A stretch of 64,000 nucleotides of DNA, taken from contig NZ_CP071407.1 of NCBI RefSeq assembly GCF_022647325.1, positions 124,001 to 188,000 on the forward strand, written 5' to 3'. Below are positions 1-10,600 of this stretch, piece by piece. Every line of letters starts with the position of its first letter. Position 1 is the stretch's first letter. The stretch is from Pantoea deleyi (GTDB lineage: Bacteria > Pseudomonadota > Gammaproteobacteria > Enterobacterales > Enterobacteriaceae). The notes beneath the pieces are model-generated. The model did not search any database and was not told the origin of the DNA. It saw only the letters and a list, made by a program, of their open reading frames with translations. The translations under genes and the position numbers were made by a program.

Positions 1-1
1 A

Positions 2-931
2 CAGCCAGTGGTCCCCGGAACGGCTTACCCGTTACTGATGAACAGCGGACGGATCCGCGATCAGTGGCATACCATGACGCGTACCGGCCTGGTTCCCCGA
101 CTCATGCAGCATTGTGATGAGCCGTTTGCCGCCCTCCATCCGCAGGACGCACAACGCTATGGCCTGTGCGAAGGGGCACTGGCACGGGTGCAGTCCGAAT
201 CAGGCTGGATGACCGTGCGCGTGACGTTTGACAGCGGGCTGCGGCGCGGCGAGATCTTTGTCCCTATGCACTGGAACCGGCAGTTCAGCCTGCAGGGCAG
301 GGTCGGCAGTCTGGTGGCCTCTACCCGCTGTCCGGTCTCGTCACAGCCTGCTTTCAAACAAACCGCCGTACGTATTCAGCCGCTCAACACCCGCTGGCAG
401 GGCTGGCTCTGGCAGCGCGACGTAAGCCCGCCTGACGGACTGCGCTACTGGGCGCGTACACCCTATGAGGGCGCGCAGCGTTTCAGCCTGGCCGGCGACG
501 GTTCGCCAGACCAGTGGATCACGGCAATCCTTCCGCCCGACGGGCTGCAACTGCAAACTGCCCATGCAGCGGAACCGCATTACCGCCTGCTGGCCTGGCG
601 CGACGGCGAACTGCAACTGGCCTTTTATGCCGGTGAATCGCTACCCGCAATCAATCATGCCTGGGTCGCGCAGGCTTTTCGCCAGGCACCGGCAAATGCG
701 GCCGAACGGCATGCTCTGCTGGCGGGACAGTCGGCACTGCATGCTGAGGCAGGCCGGACGATCTGTAGCTGCTTTGGCGTCGGAGAAAACACGATATTAC
801 AGGCGATTAAACAGGGTTGTCACAGCACCCAGGCACTGGGTCATGCGCTCAACTGTGGTACCAACTGCGGCTCCTGCCTGCCGGAGCTAAAACACCTTTT
901 GCTTTCCGTTGCTGTACCGGAGGAAGAATGA
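2..931 (+). CDS. nasA: Assimilatory nitrate reductase catalytic subunit, C-terminal part (5' end outside window)
   Basis: The reading frame is open from the window edge, so about the last 309 residues of a molybdopterin oxidoreductase are visible. The segment [15 protein letters not shown] early in the fragment is typical of the molybdopterin-dinucleotide-binding region of NasA-type nitrate reductases. The extreme C-terminus carries a BFD-like [2Fe-2S] domain with [12 protein letters not shown] and, about 35 residues on, [11 protein letters not shown], giving four cysteine ligands. This tail is found in assimilatory (cytoplasmic) enzymes rather than NarG or NapA. The stop overlaps the start of the next gene (ATGA), so the two are translationally coupled in a nitrate-assimilation operon whose other genes must lie upstream of the window. 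The function call is family knowledge; the cysteine pattern is seen directly. Confidence 0.93.
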   Translation, partial: QPVVPGTAYPLLMNSGRIRDQWHTMTRTGLVPRLMQHCDEPFAALHPQDAQRYGLCEGALARVQSESGWMTVRVTFDSGLRRGEIFVPMHWNRQFSLQGRVGSLVASTRCPVSSQPAFKQTAVRIQPLNTRWQGWLWQRDVSPPDGLRYWARTPYEGAQRFSLAGDGSPDQWITAILPPDGLQLQTAHAAEPHYRLLAWRDGELQLAFYAGESLPAINHAWVAQAFRQAPANAAERHALLAGQSALHAEAGRTICSCFGVGENTILQAIKQGCHSTQALGHALNCGTNCGSCLPELKHLLLSVAVPEEE

Positions 932-1758
932 CAATCGCGATTGACGCTTTGGATAAACTGCTGGCGCCGGTAAACGCGTCCAGCCCGGGTAAGGTCTGGC
1001 TGGTCGGCGCCGGGCCGGGGGATGTGGAGCTGTTGACAGTCAAGGCGCTGCGTCTGCTGCAACGCGCGGATGTCGTGGTCTACGATCGCCTGGTCAGCGA
1101 AGCGGTGATGGCGGAAGTCGCCAGCAGCGCGCTCTGTATCGACGTCGGGAAACAGCCGGGCCACCACGGCCTGAAGCAGGCGCAGATCAATCAACTGCTG
1201 GTGGATCTGGCCGCCAGTGGGCGCAATGTCGTGCGTTTAAAAGGCGGCGATCCCTTTATCTTTGGCCGTGGCGGGGAAGAGATGGTCAGCCTGCAGCAGG
1301 CAAATATTGTCTGCGAAGTGGTTCCCGGCATTACTGCCGCCGTGGGGTGCGCGGCGGCCAGCGGCATTCCGCTGACGCACCGTGACTGCGCCCAGTCATT
1401 ACGTTTTATCACCGGGCACGGACGCAGCGGTGAACCGCAACTGGATGCGGCGGCCCTGACCGCAACCAATCAGACGCTGGTGTTTTATATGGGGTTAAGC
1501 TGGAGCAGCGTGATAAGCACGCGGTTACGGGAGTATGGCCGCAGCGCGACAACGCCGGTGGCAATTATTGAAAATGGTACGCGCCAGAACCAGCGGGTAT
1601 TGATCACCACACTCGCCGGCTTGCCTCAAACTGTTGAACTGCAAAAACCGGTCTCGCCATCGTTACTGATTGTGGGCGATGTGGTGCGCTATTACCGTGC
1701 GGATCGCGTTGCAGCCCATGAAGGTGAGATGGCGGTGAGTGAAATTGCCGCGCCCTGA
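928..1758 (+). CDS. cobA: Uroporphyrinogen-III C-methyltransferase (SUMT)
   Basis: A 276-residue SAM-dependent methyltransferase that converts uroporphyrinogen III to precorrin-2, the first step to siroheme. The ATG at 928 follows GGAGGAAGA and overlaps the nasA stop, so it is preferred over longer frames. Family motifs appear in order: [15 protein letters not shown] near residue 23, [17 protein letters not shown] near 100, [19 protein letters not shown] near 130 and LVFYMGL near 185. It lacks the dehydrogenase/ferrochelatase half of CysG. As the last gene of a nitrate-assimilation operon it probably supplies extra siroheme for the assimilatory nitrite reductase. No clear terminator follows immediately. 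Confidence 0.95.
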   Translation: MTIAIDALDKLLAPVNASSPGKVWLVGAGPGDVELLTVKALRLLQRADVVVYDRLVSEAVMAEVASSALCIDVGKQPGHHGLKQAQINQLLVDLAASGRNVVRLKGGDPFIFGRGGEEMVSLQQANIVCEVVPGITAAVGCAAASGIPLTHRDCAQSLRFITGHGRSGEPQLDAAALTATNQTLVFYMGLSWSSVISTRLREYGRSATTPVAIIENGTRQNQRVLITTLAGLPQTVELQKPVSPSLLIVGDVVRYYRADRVAAHEGEMAVSEIAAP

Positions 1759-1971
1759 TTGTAAGGTGCTGAAGGAAAAGGGGACTCTTTTTACGGCTGG
1801 CGTGAGACGCCTGAAGCATGATCTGTGAATCTGTCAGTGGCAGCCGGAAACCTCAGTGGCTTTCTGATAAAACGTATGCCTGACAGTGATGACCTGGATA
1901 TTTTAATCCTCAGAGGCTATCTCAGCCTGCGCAAAACCGGCGACGCTGTACAGAGGCTGACGATCCCAGAC

Positions 1972-1994
1972 GAAAAGGGGCCTGCTGAGCCCCT
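1972..1994 (-). terminator. Probable rho-independent terminator for the ymgB-like gene
   Basis: On the minus strand a 6-bp GC stem (AGGGGC/GCCCCT) with a 7-nt loop is followed by TTTTCG. It lies about 100 bases beyond the end of the minus-strand ymgB-like gene. The short stem and short T tract make it a modest candidate. The stretch 1759-2090 around it shows no convincing gene. Confidence 0.45.
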
Positions 1995-2090
1995 GGCCTG
2001 CGTTCTGATTTATCTTCGCCAGGCTTTCGTGGGTGCATCACGCCGTCCGTTTTGCGCTGTACTCATGGAACACTGACACGGTAAATCGAC

Positions 2091-2357
2091 TCAGTGCCAG
2101 ACCTGAACAATCCTGGCGGTGTTCTGTTCAGCGTCAAAGGGGAGGGCCGTGTCATTACGGATAAGGGCAGGACTCAGGCAGGTCTTCTGAATAGCATCAA
2201 TGATGTTCTTACGACGATTTTCATCAGTTTCTGCTTTCAGCATCTGTTTAAGCTTATCAACAATCGTCACGACACTGATATCAAGATAATCGTCCGCGAG
2301 TGATAAAACGGCCTCACCAATCACGATATTCACTAATTCTTCTTCACTTCTGCACAT
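2091..2357 (-). CDS. ymgB: YmgB/AriR-family connector protein
   Basis: An 88-residue protein, the same length as E. coli YmgB/AriR. I see a family-like core beginning EEELVNIVIGEAVLSLADD, followed by an amphipathic stretch ending NRRKNIIDAIQ, matching the two-helix layout of small RcsB-connector and biofilm/acid-resistance regulators. The ATG at 2357 was chosen because it reproduces the family length; a longer frame would start with TTG at 2408. The Shine-Dalgarno (AAGAAG) is weak. It shares its strand with the iraP-like gene 800 bases upstream, and both families act in stress signalling. The assignment rests on recognising the pattern, not an alignment. Confidence 0.7.
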   Translation of the reverse strand: MCRSEEELVNIVIGEAVLSLADDYLDISVVTIVDKLKQMLKAETDENRRKNIIDAIQKTCLSPALIRNDTALPFDAEQNTARIVQVWH

Positions 2358-3157
2358 ACATTCTTCTTTTTGTCTGTCGGTAAAATGTCCGCTCTGGCGG
2401 GTGAGCAATAATGCTGCGTAAATTTTTTACCTGTCACGTACAAACGCTTTCTGCCTTGTATTGTGAAGTTTAACAGCCAGAAGGCGAACACCAGCGCAAC
2501 AGACGTCAGACAAAGTAAAAAGGGATTCAGCGTGATGATGAGAAACCACCCGGACGCTAAATAACAAATCTTACACCCTCGACGAAAGGTGAACTCATTA
2601 TAGCGTAAGCAAAGCGGTAATCGCGCCGTTAGAGAAAATAAATTCAGGTTGATGTCAATATATCAAGAAGAACTCATGATTCAGATTCGAGAAAAAAACG
2701 AATGCGTCCGTCCTGACTGACGATGGCTGAGCAGGATTTTGCAGTAAAATCAGAGGGTCAGGTGATTTTCATCACGTGCACGCAGGCAGGGGAGAAAATA
2801 TATCGTGATGGATAGCGCTTTGTTTGTACGCGCCAGGGTATGCCAGAAGAGCACGTTGCAAAAAAGGGGGGCATTTACGGTTCGCTGCTGGATAAGAAAG
2901 CGTATTTTATTATTATTTTTTAGTCTAAGGTTTATATTTTGCAAACTGGCTGGCTGATAAAATACAGCGACGCGTGTCAGGTATTTACCAGTCTTTTATT
3001 CAACAGTGTCGGCTTTAAGTGAATCAGGTCTTAATGCAGATGCGATGGCATGGGTTTTAATAAGTAAGGCATCCGGGATTGGCGGGCCTGATGTGAATAA
3101 TACCAGCACTGAAAATAGCGCTGGCATCCTGATCAGGGAAGAAAGTAACGTCTGATG
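2358..3157. other. Non-coding stretch between two stress-connector genes
   Basis: About 800 bases of AT-rich sequence with no ORF having both a start signal and protein-like composition. It must hold the promoter of the ymgB-like gene. A plus-strand open frame of about 50 codons ends at 3155 and looks mildly protein-like, but it lacks a ribosome binding site. The length is unusual for this genome and leaves room for a small RNA, though I could not identify one. Confidence 0.4.
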
Positions 3158-3508
3158 TTAACTGTCATTTTTAAGAGGGGCTACACCCTGAAGCGCATGT
3201 AGCCCTTCATGGTTAACTTCTTCATCGGCACCCTCTACAGCGGCTGAAATAGTCAGCAGGCTCTGCAGTTCACTCAGCAGAATGGCAGCATCAGACTTAA
3301 GTATTTCATCCGACTCAGCGGAATCAATGACAGTATTAATGGCTTTATTAGCGCTCTCGATCATTTCGGTCACGCCGCCCTGTTTGCTGACGGCCAGTAC
3401 AAGTGCGCTGATCAACAGAGACTGTGCTTCAACACGCGCTGTCAGCTGTTTCATATTCGCATCGATGTTTGAGATTTTGGCAAGCATGCTCAGCACTACG
3501 TTTTTCAT
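3158..3508 (-). CDS. iraP: IraP-like anti-adaptor stabilising sigma-S
   Basis: A 116-residue protein whose first 60 residues follow the IraP pattern: MKN start, a coiled-coil-like stretch (MKQLTARVEAQSLLISALV) and a Q-rich turn before MIESANKAINTV. IraP family members bind the response regulator RssB and protect RpoS from ClpXP. E. coli IraP is about 86 residues; this one has a longer acidic C-terminal tail (VEGADEEVNHEG). The ATG at 3508 follows a G-rich ribosome binding site (AGGGGGGTAT). An inverted repeat lies in the leader. Monocistronic, minus strand. The identification is pattern-based. Confidence 0.7.
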   Translation of the reverse strand: MKNVVLSMLAKISNIDANMKQLTARVEAQSLLISALVLAVSKQGGVTEMIESANKAINTVIDSAESDEILKSDAAILLSELQSLLTISAAVEGADEEVNHEGLHALQGVAPLKNDS

Positions 3509-3518
3509 ATACCCCCCT

Positions 3519-3539
3519 GTTAAAACGCAAAATTTTAAC
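3519..3539. repeat. Inverted repeat in the iraP-like gene leader
   Basis: GTTAAAA and TTTTAAC form a perfect 7-bp inverted repeat with a 7-base spacer, 11 bases upstream of the iraP-like start codon. It could be an operator or a leader hairpin next to the ribosome binding site. It does not match the PhoP box consensus, although iraP is PhoP-controlled in Salmonella. Confidence 0.35.
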
Positions 3540-5033
3540 TTTTATTCCTGATAGTGAAAAGCCCAAAAATTCTGAAAATAAAAGTCCCTAAAGAATGGCA
3601 GATACTCAACCGCTGGCAGTGTGCGACAGAATAATCTGACTCTCTGAAATAACAGCACTCTGGGCGGATAAAATCAGACTAACTGTTTTTAAAGATTTAA
3701 AGCCTCTGCTGTTTATCCCTCACGAGAATTTATAACGTTCAACTTTTCAGGAGTCCGTTAATCTGCATTCAGGATGCTATTTTAATGCTTATCGCTGCAG
3801 GCGAAGTATCGTCAGACGTTTGACTCATTCAGACCAGAGGCGCTATGACTGCAGATGGCGATAAAACCAGGCAGCCCGCTACACGATTACCAAGCCTGTC
3901 GCTTTATGCCGGGTAAATTCAGAGAAGCCTGAAATGGCTGGGTAACGAAAGAAGTCTGACACTATTCGGCAGACGGAATGAAGAAAGTGAACGCTGACAC
4001 CAGGCTAGCTTAACCTTCAGGTTGTTCAGGTGCCATATACCTGTTTCTGTTAATAACGTCAGCATCAGAATGATAAATAGATCGCCACAGCATCCGCAAC
4101 GCTTGTCTGAATCCCAAACGCAGGCGATGATAAAGCCAGAATACCGGTTTACAGTCATCAATAAGCAGGCCGCTGATAAAGAGGTATAGCCAGATTAAAA
4201 CTCAGGGCGCTTCGACATATTAAACCTGGAAATCGCGAAAGTTGAGCTATGTAACACTTTTTTATTTCCGGGTTCGAATTGAGGTAAAGCGATGGTAAAA
4301 AAGCCCGCGTTACACAGGCGTAAACTGGAACAAAAAAGGAAAAAACGCAGTGTCAGCCTGGGCTGACCAGGGCACTATACAGTATTCCGTCTGGATAGGT
4401 AGCGTGAGTGTCGAATTTTCGAAAAGTGAGCACAATATGCTTTCAGACCACAAATTCATCCGGTTTGAGATTAAAAGGCATGCTGAAGCCTTACCATTCT
4501 CAACTTTAACTTTCTTTTCATCTGATTGCATTTTTATGCAGAAAAGCCGCCTTAAAATTGTAAATGCAGAGGTGAACGTCACCCCCATTAATCTCATTAT
4601 TCTTTAGCTGGAACAATTCACTCTGCTGAATGGGGGCGCAACCTGTATGGAAAAAGCGAACGCGCTGAGAGCAGCATGATGTCAGGGCAACCTTATTTCA
4701 CGCGTCGTGAGCCGTTTTGCTTAAGGGTAGGCAGTTAACGCAATTCAGTTACTGTTTTTGGCTGGCTGATGATTTATGACGTTCAGGGCCGCCCTGAAGC
4801 AAAAAGCAGTGACTTGCTGATGTCCGGTCCTGAAATTGCCAGCACACCGGATCGCGTCTGCGGTGAAAAACGTTCGGCTTCTGTGAGCACCGGATGCGGA
4901 TGGGAAGGGGGAGCAGTCTGGTCTGAGCAATCACACAGCGCGCTAATCTGAGCAGCCCCTTCCCGATCAGGTCAGCCCTGTTCATGTTTCACCTGTCGAA
5001 TGCCGGCAGAAAATAACGCCACAGACGCCGGTT
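3540..5033. other. Gene-poor region
   Basis: Nearly 1.5 kb without a convincing gene on either strand. The open frames here (3919-4161 and 4310-4597 on minus, 4350-4607 on plus, and a cluster near 4750-4990) have no family resemblance, no consistent ribosome binding site and irregular composition. One minus-strand terminator-like hairpin (4297-4319) is the only structured element I trust. The stretch may be decayed sequence or hold unrecognised small RNAs. Confidence 0.45.
4297..4319 (-). terminator. Orphan minus-strand terminator-like hairpin
   Basis: Read on minus: GCCTG, a 7-base loop, CGGGC, then six T residues. It has the form of an intrinsic terminator, but no credible protein gene lies upstream on this strand, so it could end a small RNA or a decayed gene. 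Confidence 0.4.
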
Positions 5034-5171
5034 TCATGGTTTGTCTTTGTCGCGCTTATCCTGTTCGGGCTTCCATTCAAGGCCGCACATGTCACAGGAA
5101 AACTTGCCGTCAGGGCACTTTCGGGGCCCCCGGAAATTGCAGAAAGGGCACGTTCGCGGTCTGTAAGCCAT
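5034..5171 (-). CDS. 45-residue zinc-ribbon protein
   Basis: A very short gene that I read directly. ATG at 5171 is preceded by GGAAGGAGAAGTGAAA, a strong ribosome binding site with good spacing. The product begins MAYRPRTCPFCNFRGPR and contains two CxxC pairs, CPFC at residues 8-11 and CDMCG near 27, about 16 residues apart, the layout of a small zinc ribbon. The C-terminus is highly charged (KPEQDKRDKDKP). Such proteins may bind nucleic acid or protein partners, but no specific role can be given. The gene stands alone, with the unknown 5293-5580 gene upstream on the same strand. Confidence 0.72.
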   Translation of the reverse strand: MAYRPRTCPFCNFRGPRKCPDGKFSCDMCGLEWKPEQDKRDKDKP

Positions 5172-5292
5172 TTTCACTTCTCCTTCCGATTACGCGTTCT
5201 GTTCAGGCAGACTGCCAAAAAATCTGCGCTTCCGTCTGTCCTGAAAGAACACTGACTGCCTGTTGCTGTTTATGCTGGCTTCTTCTGCGAGG

Positions 5293-5580
5293 CTATCCCT
5301 CAAGTGGTGCGGGCTGATGAGACGCAACAGCCTGTTCCACCCACTCATCAGATGGCCTGTCGCCTGACACTGCGATGAGATAGGCCTGTCCGGATTGAGA
5401 GCGAAAGGTTGAAACCCGGAAACCCTGATTGAAACGCACAGGGCCTGGCGCCACAATCTCGAGCTGATTCTGGGTAAAGTCTGTTTTCGATAAATAGCTG
5501 ATGTAATCACCAGGCGCTGCCACGCTCACTGACCTTTTTTCACCTTTCCAGCCTTCACCAAATAGCATTACGTCGGGCAT
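5293..5580 (-). CDS. Hypothetical protein, 95 residues
   Basis: Begins MPDVMLFGEGWKGEKRSV and has an even, soluble, protein-like composition with no signal peptide or membrane segment. A purine-rich AGAGGTAGAG precedes the ATG at 5580. It is followed 120 bases downstream by the zinc-ribbon gene on the same strand, so the two may be co-transcribed. I do not recognise the family. The acidic, aromatic-rich middle (RFNQGFRVSTFRSQSGQAYL) resembles a small beta-rich fold, but that is only an impression. Confidence 0.6.
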   Translation of the reverse strand: MPDVMLFGEGWKGEKRSVSVAAPGDYISYLSKTDFTQNQLEIVAPGPVRFNQGFRVSTFRSQSGQAYLIAVSGDRPSDEWVEQAVASHQPAPLEG

Positions 5581-5776
5581 CTCTACCTCTGCTGTTGTAT
5601 GACGTCATTTAACCTTATGGTGTGATTGCCGATTACACAATCTGTCCGGCCGATCTGAAAAACATCTCAGGGTAAACCCATGCCGGATCTCTGCAAAATC
5701 CAGAAATCCCGCCGCCGGTTGCCGGATACATCCCTGACGTTCACATATCACACTATCCTTAGCAGAGGAGGTATCT

Positions 5777-6451
5777 ATGTGTGGACGGTTTGCGCAGTAC
5801 AGCAGCAGAGATGACTACTTTGACGCTCTTGAACTCAAGGCAGATGAAATTGTTTATGACCCGGAACCGATCGGGCGTTTTAATGTTGCGCCAGGCACTA
5901 AGGTTCTGTTGCTGAACGAACGGGACGATGCGTTGCATTTTGACCCGGTTTACTGGGGCTACGGCCCGGCGTGGTGGCACAAGCAGCCGCTAATCAATGC
6001 CCGCGGTGAGACGGCGGCAACCGGCCGCATGTTCAGGCCGCTATGGGAGAACGGTCGTGCGATCGTGCCTGCCGATGGCTGGTATGAGTGGAAGCGGGAC
6101 GGCAATAAAAAGCAGCCCTATTTCATCTACCACCGAACGCGCGTGCCGCTGTTTTTTGCGGCGATTGGCAGGGCGCCTTACGGTCAGGATCACGGGCATG
6201 AAGGATTCGTTATCGTCACAGCGGCGAGTAACAAGGGCATGGTCGATATCCACGACCGTCGCCCGCTGGTTCTGACAGCGGATGCGGTACGCGAATGGTT
6301 AAGCGAAGACACCACGCCTGAACGCGCGCAGCAGATCGCTCAGGATGCGGCGCTGCCAGAAAAGGATTTATGCTGGCATCCTGTGTCAGCCAGAGTAGGC
6401 AGCATCCGTAATCAGGGCGAGACGCTTATTGAAGAGATCAAACCTGACTGA
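5777..6451 (+). CDS. yedK: Abasic-site processing protein YedK (SRAP/HMCES family)
   Basis: A 224-residue SOS-response-associated peptidase-family protein. Members crosslink to abasic sites in single-stranded DNA through Cys2 once the initiator methionine is removed. Visible here are the N-terminal MCGRFAQY with Cys2, FNVAPG near residue 35, INARGET near 73-79 (the Asn and Arg that position the DNA), GWYEWKRDG near 101-109 with the conserved Glu, and DIHDRRP near 157-163 with the conserved His. Length and motif order match bacterial YedK. An AGGAGG ribosome binding site precedes the ATG. It stands as a single gene. I did not find a clear LexA box upstream. Confidence 0.95.
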   Translation: MCGRFAQYSSRDDYFDALELKADEIVYDPEPIGRFNVAPGTKVLLLNERDDALHFDPVYWGYGPAWWHKQPLINARGETAATGRMFRPLWENGRAIVPADGWYEWKRDGNKKQPYFIYHRTRVPLFFAAIGRAPYGQDHGHEGFVIVTAASNKGMVDIHDRRPLVLTADAVREWLSEDTTPERAQQIAQDAALPEKDLCWHPVSARVGSIRNQGETLIEEIKPD

Positions 6452-7614
6452 GCCGGATTGCGGACGGCTGATGCGTTTACGGCGTAGCGGGGGCATTCCC
6501 TGCACAACCGATCTGATGTGCCGCGAATACGGCTCTCTCTTCACGCCTTTGTGGTCAGTGAAGTCGATGGGGAATAATCTCTGCGCAGTTCACGGCTACT
6601 GGCTGGTCAAATCGAAATAGTCCGTGGCAGATAAAATGTGAACATCGGTCGCCATGCCTTACAAACGGCACAACAGGTATTCCGGGAATAACGTCACGGG
6701 ATGAGCAGACCAGATTAATTCAGGACATCCCTGAGAACATGAACACTGACAGGAATAGTCAGCCCGGACCTGAATAAACGCTTATATTTATTTAAATGCA
6801 TGATTACTTTCCGGTTAACATTAAATCATGCTGCCATTTATAAACAGAATGTTTCGTTCAGGTTTAAATCAGCCATCATTACCGGCGTTTTAACGTACAC
6901 GTCTGTTTTTGAGCCAGCCGCAGACCGCTAACGTTACAAAAATAAATGCCATGCTGCGCGCACGCGCCTCTTTGCAAAGAAATCTGTCCATCCCTCCACG
7001 CTGACTTTCCGTCAACTGACGGGCCAGTTCTGCATCAACCGGGGCTGGAAAGTGCTGCGCGACAGGCGGCGCTTGCCGTGACGAGCCGATGCCATCTGTA
7101 CCTTATTATTTAAATTAACTGATAAATTTTGTCCGTTAATAAATCTGTGGGACAGGAAGAAGAGGCGTGAGGGCGGATCATATTCAGACGCCAAAAAATA
7201 TTTAAAACAACAGAAACCATCAACTATTTACCTGGTGAAATTCCAGATTTTACCTGGTAGTCAGAGAGGCGGGCGAAGGATAGTTTATGTCTATCCAGCG
7301 TCAACCATTCCTGTTTTAATGGCAATAAGTCATTGAGATTGATAGGGGTTGAATGAGCCGGCGCTCGAACTCTTGCAATGAATGGTGCTGATTTATCTCA
7401 TTGGCAGACAGAAACTGTCCGTGGAACTGATTATTTAATCTGGCTGTTCTTCTTAACCATTATCCTTGTTACGGATTGCGATTAATCCGTTGAGTATCGG
7501 GTCTGGCTCAGCACCTTTATCTGGTCGCTGGCATCTGCGTGCCTGAAATCAGTAAAGCGCCGCTTTATTTTTAACGGCATTGCGACTCACTACCTGGTAT
7601 ATAAGGAAATCTCC
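6452..7614. other. Long upstream region of the adhesin gene
   Basis: About 1.16 kb without a supportable gene. The section from 6720 to 7600 is markedly more AT-rich than the flanking genes. It probably contains the adhesin promoter and regulatory sites, including the TTTACCTGGT direct repeats described separately. A plus-strand frame ending at 6620 has no start signal or family likeness. Confidence 0.5.
7227..7258. repeat. Direct repeat TTTACCTGGT, two copies 22 bp apart
   Basis: TTTACCTGGT occurs at 7227-7236 and again at 7249-7258. The starts are 22 bases apart, about two helical turns, so a regulator could bind both on one face of the DNA. A related CTACCTGGTA lies at 7590-7599, just before the adhesin ribosome binding site. 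The regulator is unknown. Confidence 0.4.
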
Positions 7615-10600
7615 ATGGCTTTTTCAGGCACGGACCGTTTCACGGTCGTCTCGCTGACAGGCGGTCAGCCACTGCTCCGGCAGGCACAAAGTTCGTCATC
7701 TTTTAATCTGAGCGAACCCGCCATTATTACGCTGCAGGGCTTACCGTCTCAGATTGCTTCCTATCAGAAGCAGGGGGATGACCTTATTCTCAATCTGCCG
7801 GAGAGCGACACGCTCCGCTATCAGCACTTCTTTACTGAGGTGGCAGGTGAGCGAAGTACATTACTGTTTCAGCAGGGCAGTCTGCTCCAGCAGGCGCAAT
7901 TCAGTACAGAAACAATGGACGACGATCAGGCTGTCATCACGCTGACGCCCGCCCTGCAGCCTGTCGATCGGGCGAATGCGCTGACCCCTTTCCCGGCCAA
8001 CGTAACAGCAGCCTCAGAGCCAGCGTTATCTGGAGTTTCTGTTGCAGAAAACCAGACGCAGGCGTCTGAGAAGACGGCGTCTGGCACGGAAGGGACTTCC
8101 GGCGATGCGGCCTCAACCTTAACGTTCGCACACGCGGCGGAAACAGCCACATTAGTGAGCACCTCCACGGCGGCTGAAACCGACGCGGTTGTCCTGCCAG
8201 CCCTGACCCTGGATCCCGTCAACGGCGACAACACCGTGAGTTATAAAGAGGGAATTTACGGCGTTATCTTCTCCGGCACTGCGGCCCATCTTCCCTCAGG
8301 CACAACCATTGAGCTGACGCTGGATGGCCGGGTCTGGCAGGGCAGCACCTGGCAGGACCAGTGGCAGGTCCAGATATCGGACAGCGAGCTGAAGACGATA
8401 AAGGATGGCAACTACAGCATCACGGTTCGGGCTGCGGACGCAAACGGCAACAGTACCAGCCTGAGCCACGACCTGCTGCTGATCACCCACTACAACAGCA
8501 GCAACCCGAAGGTAACCGTTAATCCGGTCACGCTGGCGGATGCGTTTGAGTACAGCGGGGAAACCTGGTACGTTCTCAGCGGCACGATAGATGCCCCGCT
8601 GCCGGTCAAATCCTTTATGGTGCAGGTGTATGACACCTTCCACTGGAACACGGCGGTGATCCGGCCAGACGGCACCTGGCGGGCGGAAATCAGCGCCTCT
8701 GAACTCTCTGAGGGCGGCAATAACCTGGAGTTCGGGGTGCTGGACGGCGCCGGAAACTGGTTCGAACAGGGGGGTTACGTCAGGGCCGACCTGACCACGC
8801 CGGTTGACGAGGGCACCCGGGTGCCGCCGGTTCACGAGGAGAATCCGACGGACGGCACCCCCCCGCCTGACGGCGGCGGCACGCCGGTCGGCGCGGCGCC
8901 CGTTCTCGTCATTCACAGTTTCACCGGGGACGGCGTACTGAGCGCGGAGGAGAAGCTCTCGGCCCAGACCTTCAGCGGCACCCTGGAGAACATGGCCGCC
9001 GGAAGCACGGTGACCGTGCTGCTGAACGGCCAGACCTACACCACAGCGCTTGCGGCGGACGGCAGCTGGAGCGTCACCCTGCCGGCTGCCGATCTGCAGG
9101 TGCTGCCAGTGGGCGCGGGCACCCTCAGCGTCAGCTTTGAAAACAGCGTGGGCGGCACCACCACCGCCAGCAAAGCGATCGTCGTCGACGCGTCCGCGCC
9201 GCCTCCGGGTGCGCCTGTGCCGCAGCCGACCCTCGACACGCCGTTCGGCGACGGCTATATGAACGCGCACGAGCGCTATGAGCCGATCACGCTGCGCGGC
9301 ACGACGGGCGTGACCGGGGCGGGTCAGCGCATCGTGCTGTCCCTGGACGGTGTCGGCCACGCGGGCACCGTGGACAGCGGGGGCAACTGGCAGGTGTCGC
9401 TCACGCGCGACCAGCTGGCAGAGGCGGAGCTGAGCGAGGGCAGCCATAGCCTGACCCTGACCGCCACCGACCTCTGGGGCCGTACCGGGGTCGCTGAGAC
9501 GACGTTTATCACCGACACTCGGGATCCGGCTGTCACGATCAAGACGCTGTCGGGCGACGGGCTGATCGACCGCAGCGAAATCAGTCAGCCGCTGGTGATC
9601 GCGGGCAGCGGCGAAGCGGGCAGCACCATTGAGGTCACCTTTGGCGATCTCCGCTGGAGTGACGTCATCGGGCAGGGCGGGCAGTGGCAGTTCACGGTGC
9701 CGCCGGAAACGCTGCAGGCGATGGGGGAAGGGAGTTACCGTGCCACGGCTACCGTCACTGACGCGGCGGGCAACAGCGGTTACGCCTCGTCGGGAGTGGA
9801 AATCTACGCCTCTGACGCGTTACCCGCCCTGACCCTGGATCCCGTCAATGGCGATAACACCGTCAGCTATAAAGAGGGGATTTACGGCGTTATTTTCACC
9901 GGCACCGCGGCCCATCTTCCCTCCGGCACAACCATTGAGCTGACGCTGGATGGCCGGGTCTGGCAGGGCAGCACCTGGCAGGATCAGTGGCAGGTCCAGA
10001 TATCGGACAGCGAGCTGAAGACGATAAAGGATGGCAACTACAGCATCACGGTTCGGGCTGCGGACGCAAACGGCAACAGTACCAGCCTGAGCCACGACCT
10101 GCTGCTGATCACCCACTACAACAGCAGCAACCCGAAGGTAACCGTTAATCCGGTCACGCTGGCGGATGCGTTTGAGTACAGCGGGGAAACCTGGTACGTT
10201 CTCAGCGGCACGATAGATGCCCCGCTGCCGGTCAAATCCTTTATGGTGCAGGTGTATGACACCTTCCACTGGAACACGGCGGTGATCCGGCCAGACGGCA
10301 CCTGGCGGGCGGAAATCAGCGCCTCTGAACTCTCTGAGGGCGGCAATAACCTGGAGTTCGGGGTGCTGGACGGCGCCGGAAACTGGTTCGAACAGGGGGG
10401 TTACGTCAGGGCCGACCTGACCACGCCGGTTGACGAGGGCACCCGGGTGCCGCCGGTTCACGAGGAGAATCCGACGGACGGCACCCCCCCGCCTGACGGC
10501 GGCGACACGCCGGTCGGCGCGGCGCCCGTTCTCGTCATTCACAGTTTCACCGGGGACGGCGTACTGAGCGCGGAGGAGAAGCTCTCGGCCCAGACCTTCA

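Noticed and set aside
1825..2076. An 83-residue plus-strand frame after cobA
   Set aside because: No ribosome binding site, no family likeness and it contains a terminator hairpin.
3001..3155. A 50-codon plus-strand frame with a protein-like sequence
   Set aside because: It lacks an ATG with a ribosome binding site; the possible GTG has none either. Left as undecided non-coding.
4240..4275. GGTTCGAATT resembling a tRNA T-loop
   Set aside because: The surrounding bases do not form the 5-bp T stem or an acceptor stem, so it is not a tRNA or a clear tRNA fragment.
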